From Symbiodinium natans (lineage: Eukaryota; Sar; Dinophyceae; Suessiales; Symbiodiniaceae): a DNA stretch of 32,500 bases. The notes beneath the pieces were generated by a model. The model worked only from the letters and a program-made list of their open reading frames with translations, was not told the origin of the DNA and did not search any database. The stretch is from the NCBI GenBank assembly GCA_905221605.1, contig CAJNDS010002172.1, positions 1-32,500 of the forward strand, written 5' to 3'. Below, in pieces: positions 31,538 through 32,500 of the stretch. Each line of letters begins with the position of its first letter. Position 1 is the stretch's first letter. The position numbers were made by a program, and so were the translations under genes.

Positions 31538-32016
31538 CTAGTGCTCCGAGCTTGCGAGTTCTTCGTAGTGGCATTCGAAACCTTGTATTAGGCTTTGGGG
31601 TTTGGGAATAGAAAGGACAAGTACTCTTCCGTGGTCTATAAACTCGGCCATGCTGAGGTTGTGCTTCTTCTTCGCCACCTTCAGCCAGCGCTCGTAGTGC
31701 ATGTAGGCCAGCTTTGCCCCGGACGCAGCGACCTGCTCCACACGCATCTCTTCCAACTCGCTGGTGAGGTCGAACGTGGACTGACGCTTCTTCCCACTCC
31801 CACACGAACTCGCCGTCTTCTTGCGGGACGACAAGATGAGAGCGTGCTGTTTGGGCTCCCCTGTCTTGCGCAGTTGCAAGAAGTCAGCATGATCAGCTTG
31901 TATCTGGTCATTCTCCGGAGAGGCTGTGTAGTGCTTGCTCTCATCCGCCGCTATATTGTTGAGCGCCTTCTGGCACTCTTCGCCATATTTGCAACCGTCG
32001 GTGCCTTTCGGACCAC
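31538..32016 (-). CDS. Possible host exon(s), unknown protein
   Basis: An open frame of natural composition: Cys-containing start (GPKGTDGCKYGEECQKALNN), Lys/Ser middle, helical stretch (LAYMHYERWLKVAKKKHN). A plausible acceptor CACTTGCAG|TGG at 32017 follows a T-rich tract supplied by a foldback-repeat fragment. A GT donor after MAEFIDHGR (about 31625) would exclude the telomere-like CCCAAACCCCAAAGCC stretch that is otherwise translated. It could belong to the LRR gene's N-terminal part. No domain recognised. Confidence 0.35.
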
Positions 32017-32022
32017 TGCAAG

Positions 32023-32061
32023 TGCCCTTAAACCAAAAAAAAAGGCCCGCTCTGGGTCCTA
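32023..32061. mobile_element. Half of a family A foldback repeat
   Basis: TGCCCTTAAACCAAAAAAAA...GGGTCCTA matches the right half of the copies at 17547 and 23440. The left half is missing or too diverged to see. Confidence 0.35.
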
Positions 32062-32202
32062 TCACATTTATACCCTTTCAGGGATTACATGGGTACCTCG
32101 GCCTGAGTCCCCATGAAGCACTAAGCAGATCTCGGAACCCTCTCCGCGCCACGCCGAAGGGCTTGTGGATTTTGAGGTTGGGGGCCTCACCCCGGGTTAA
32201 GA

Positions 32203-32290
32203 TAGACCCTAAACCCTAAACCAAAATAACCTTAACCCTAAACCCTGAACTCCAAACCCTAAACTCTAATCTCTAAATCTAAAACCCTGA
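32203..32290 (-). repeat. CCCTAAA array, degenerate
   Basis: About ten irregular units (CCTTAACCC, ACTCTAATC). Confidence 0.8.
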
Positions 32291-32332
32291 CACCCAGCTG
32301 CAAACTCCAACTAAACTTTGGCTTCGTAGCTT

Positions 32333-32412
32333 CATAATTAGAATAGGGTTTCGGGGGCTCTTGTCGTATACTTATGTAGTACGGGAACACATTCGAACTA
32401 TTCCGACCCGAA
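32333..32412. mobile_element. Short dispersed repeat, family B, copy 2
   Basis: TAATTAGAATAGGGTTTCGGG through ACTATTCCGACCC, matching 23571-23670 over both ends with a shorter middle. Confidence 0.5.
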
Positions 32413-32500
32413 ACATAGCGACCGCTTGCCAGCCCTCAGTTCGTGTGTAAGAACCACAAAAGCTGAAGGTAAAGAAATGTGGCCCGAGGCACACTCTCCG

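Noticed and set aside
17022-32290. A true chromosome end
   Set aside because: The arrays change orientation dozens of times, are short and degenerate, and are separated by unique sequence, so they are interstitial.
17022-32290. CRISPR-like repeat-spacer pattern
   Set aside because: Repeat units are heptamers in tandem and the gaps vary from tens to hundreds of bases; there are no direct repeats of CRISPR length with uniform spacers.

Overview
The window reads as a nuclear segment of a dinoflagellate. I infer this from abundant TTTAGGG-type telomere-like repeats scattered inside the sequence, a very long Ty1/Copia-type retroelement with dinoflagellate-style extra domains, gene fragments resembling multicopy dinoflagellate ORF families (from memory), and short exons whose best junctions use GT, GC and GA donors. 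No rRNA, tRNA or CRISPR was seen.

Positions 1 to about 17021 hold one giant retrotransposon on the minus strand. It runs from a probable 5' LTR/leader at 16680-17021 through a coiled-coil/gag start (15336-16679) into a 3402-codon polyprotein (5312-15520). The polyprotein order is gag, two CCCH fingers, retropepsin, integrase, reverse transcriptase, RNase H, an unassigned region and a methyltransferase-like domain. A second coding block follows (about 5571 to position 1): an unrecognised protein ending in a CxxC-CxxC zinc ribbon, a CCHC zinc-knuckle segment, and an ORF running off the left edge that resembles the RNA 2'-phosphotransferase Tpt1/KptA. The blocks lie in different reading frames, so the copy is either frameshifted or needs recoding. 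The 3' LTR is outside the window. Thirteen copies of an 11-nt mini-hairpin, whose stem bases covary, sit between the domains.

Positions 17022 to 32500 are mostly blocks of degenerate TTTAGGG or CCCTAAA arrays separated by short unique pieces. Eleven short minus-strand pieces (17886-31343) encode consecutive parts of ribonuclease-inhibitor-type leucine-rich repeats and can be joined in frame and in repeat register. The simplest reading is one LRR gene whose introns are built from telomere-like repeats, TTTAGGG near the 5' end and CCCTAAA near the 3' end in sense orientation, so that most introns could fold into long hairpins. The Copia element starts at the edge of one of these arrays, in the same orientation, and may lie in a further intron.

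Inserted among the arrays are two families of short foldback (MITE-like) repeats, a TTTAATG heptamer array, a fragment of a dinoflagellate multicopy ORF (19432-19863), a possible host exon (31538-32016), and a G-rich minisatellite (28290-29630) flanked by inverted copies of a 22-bp-type repeat. The LRR gene and the retroelement are the only systems for which a working set of parts can be proposed. The rest is repeat sequence.
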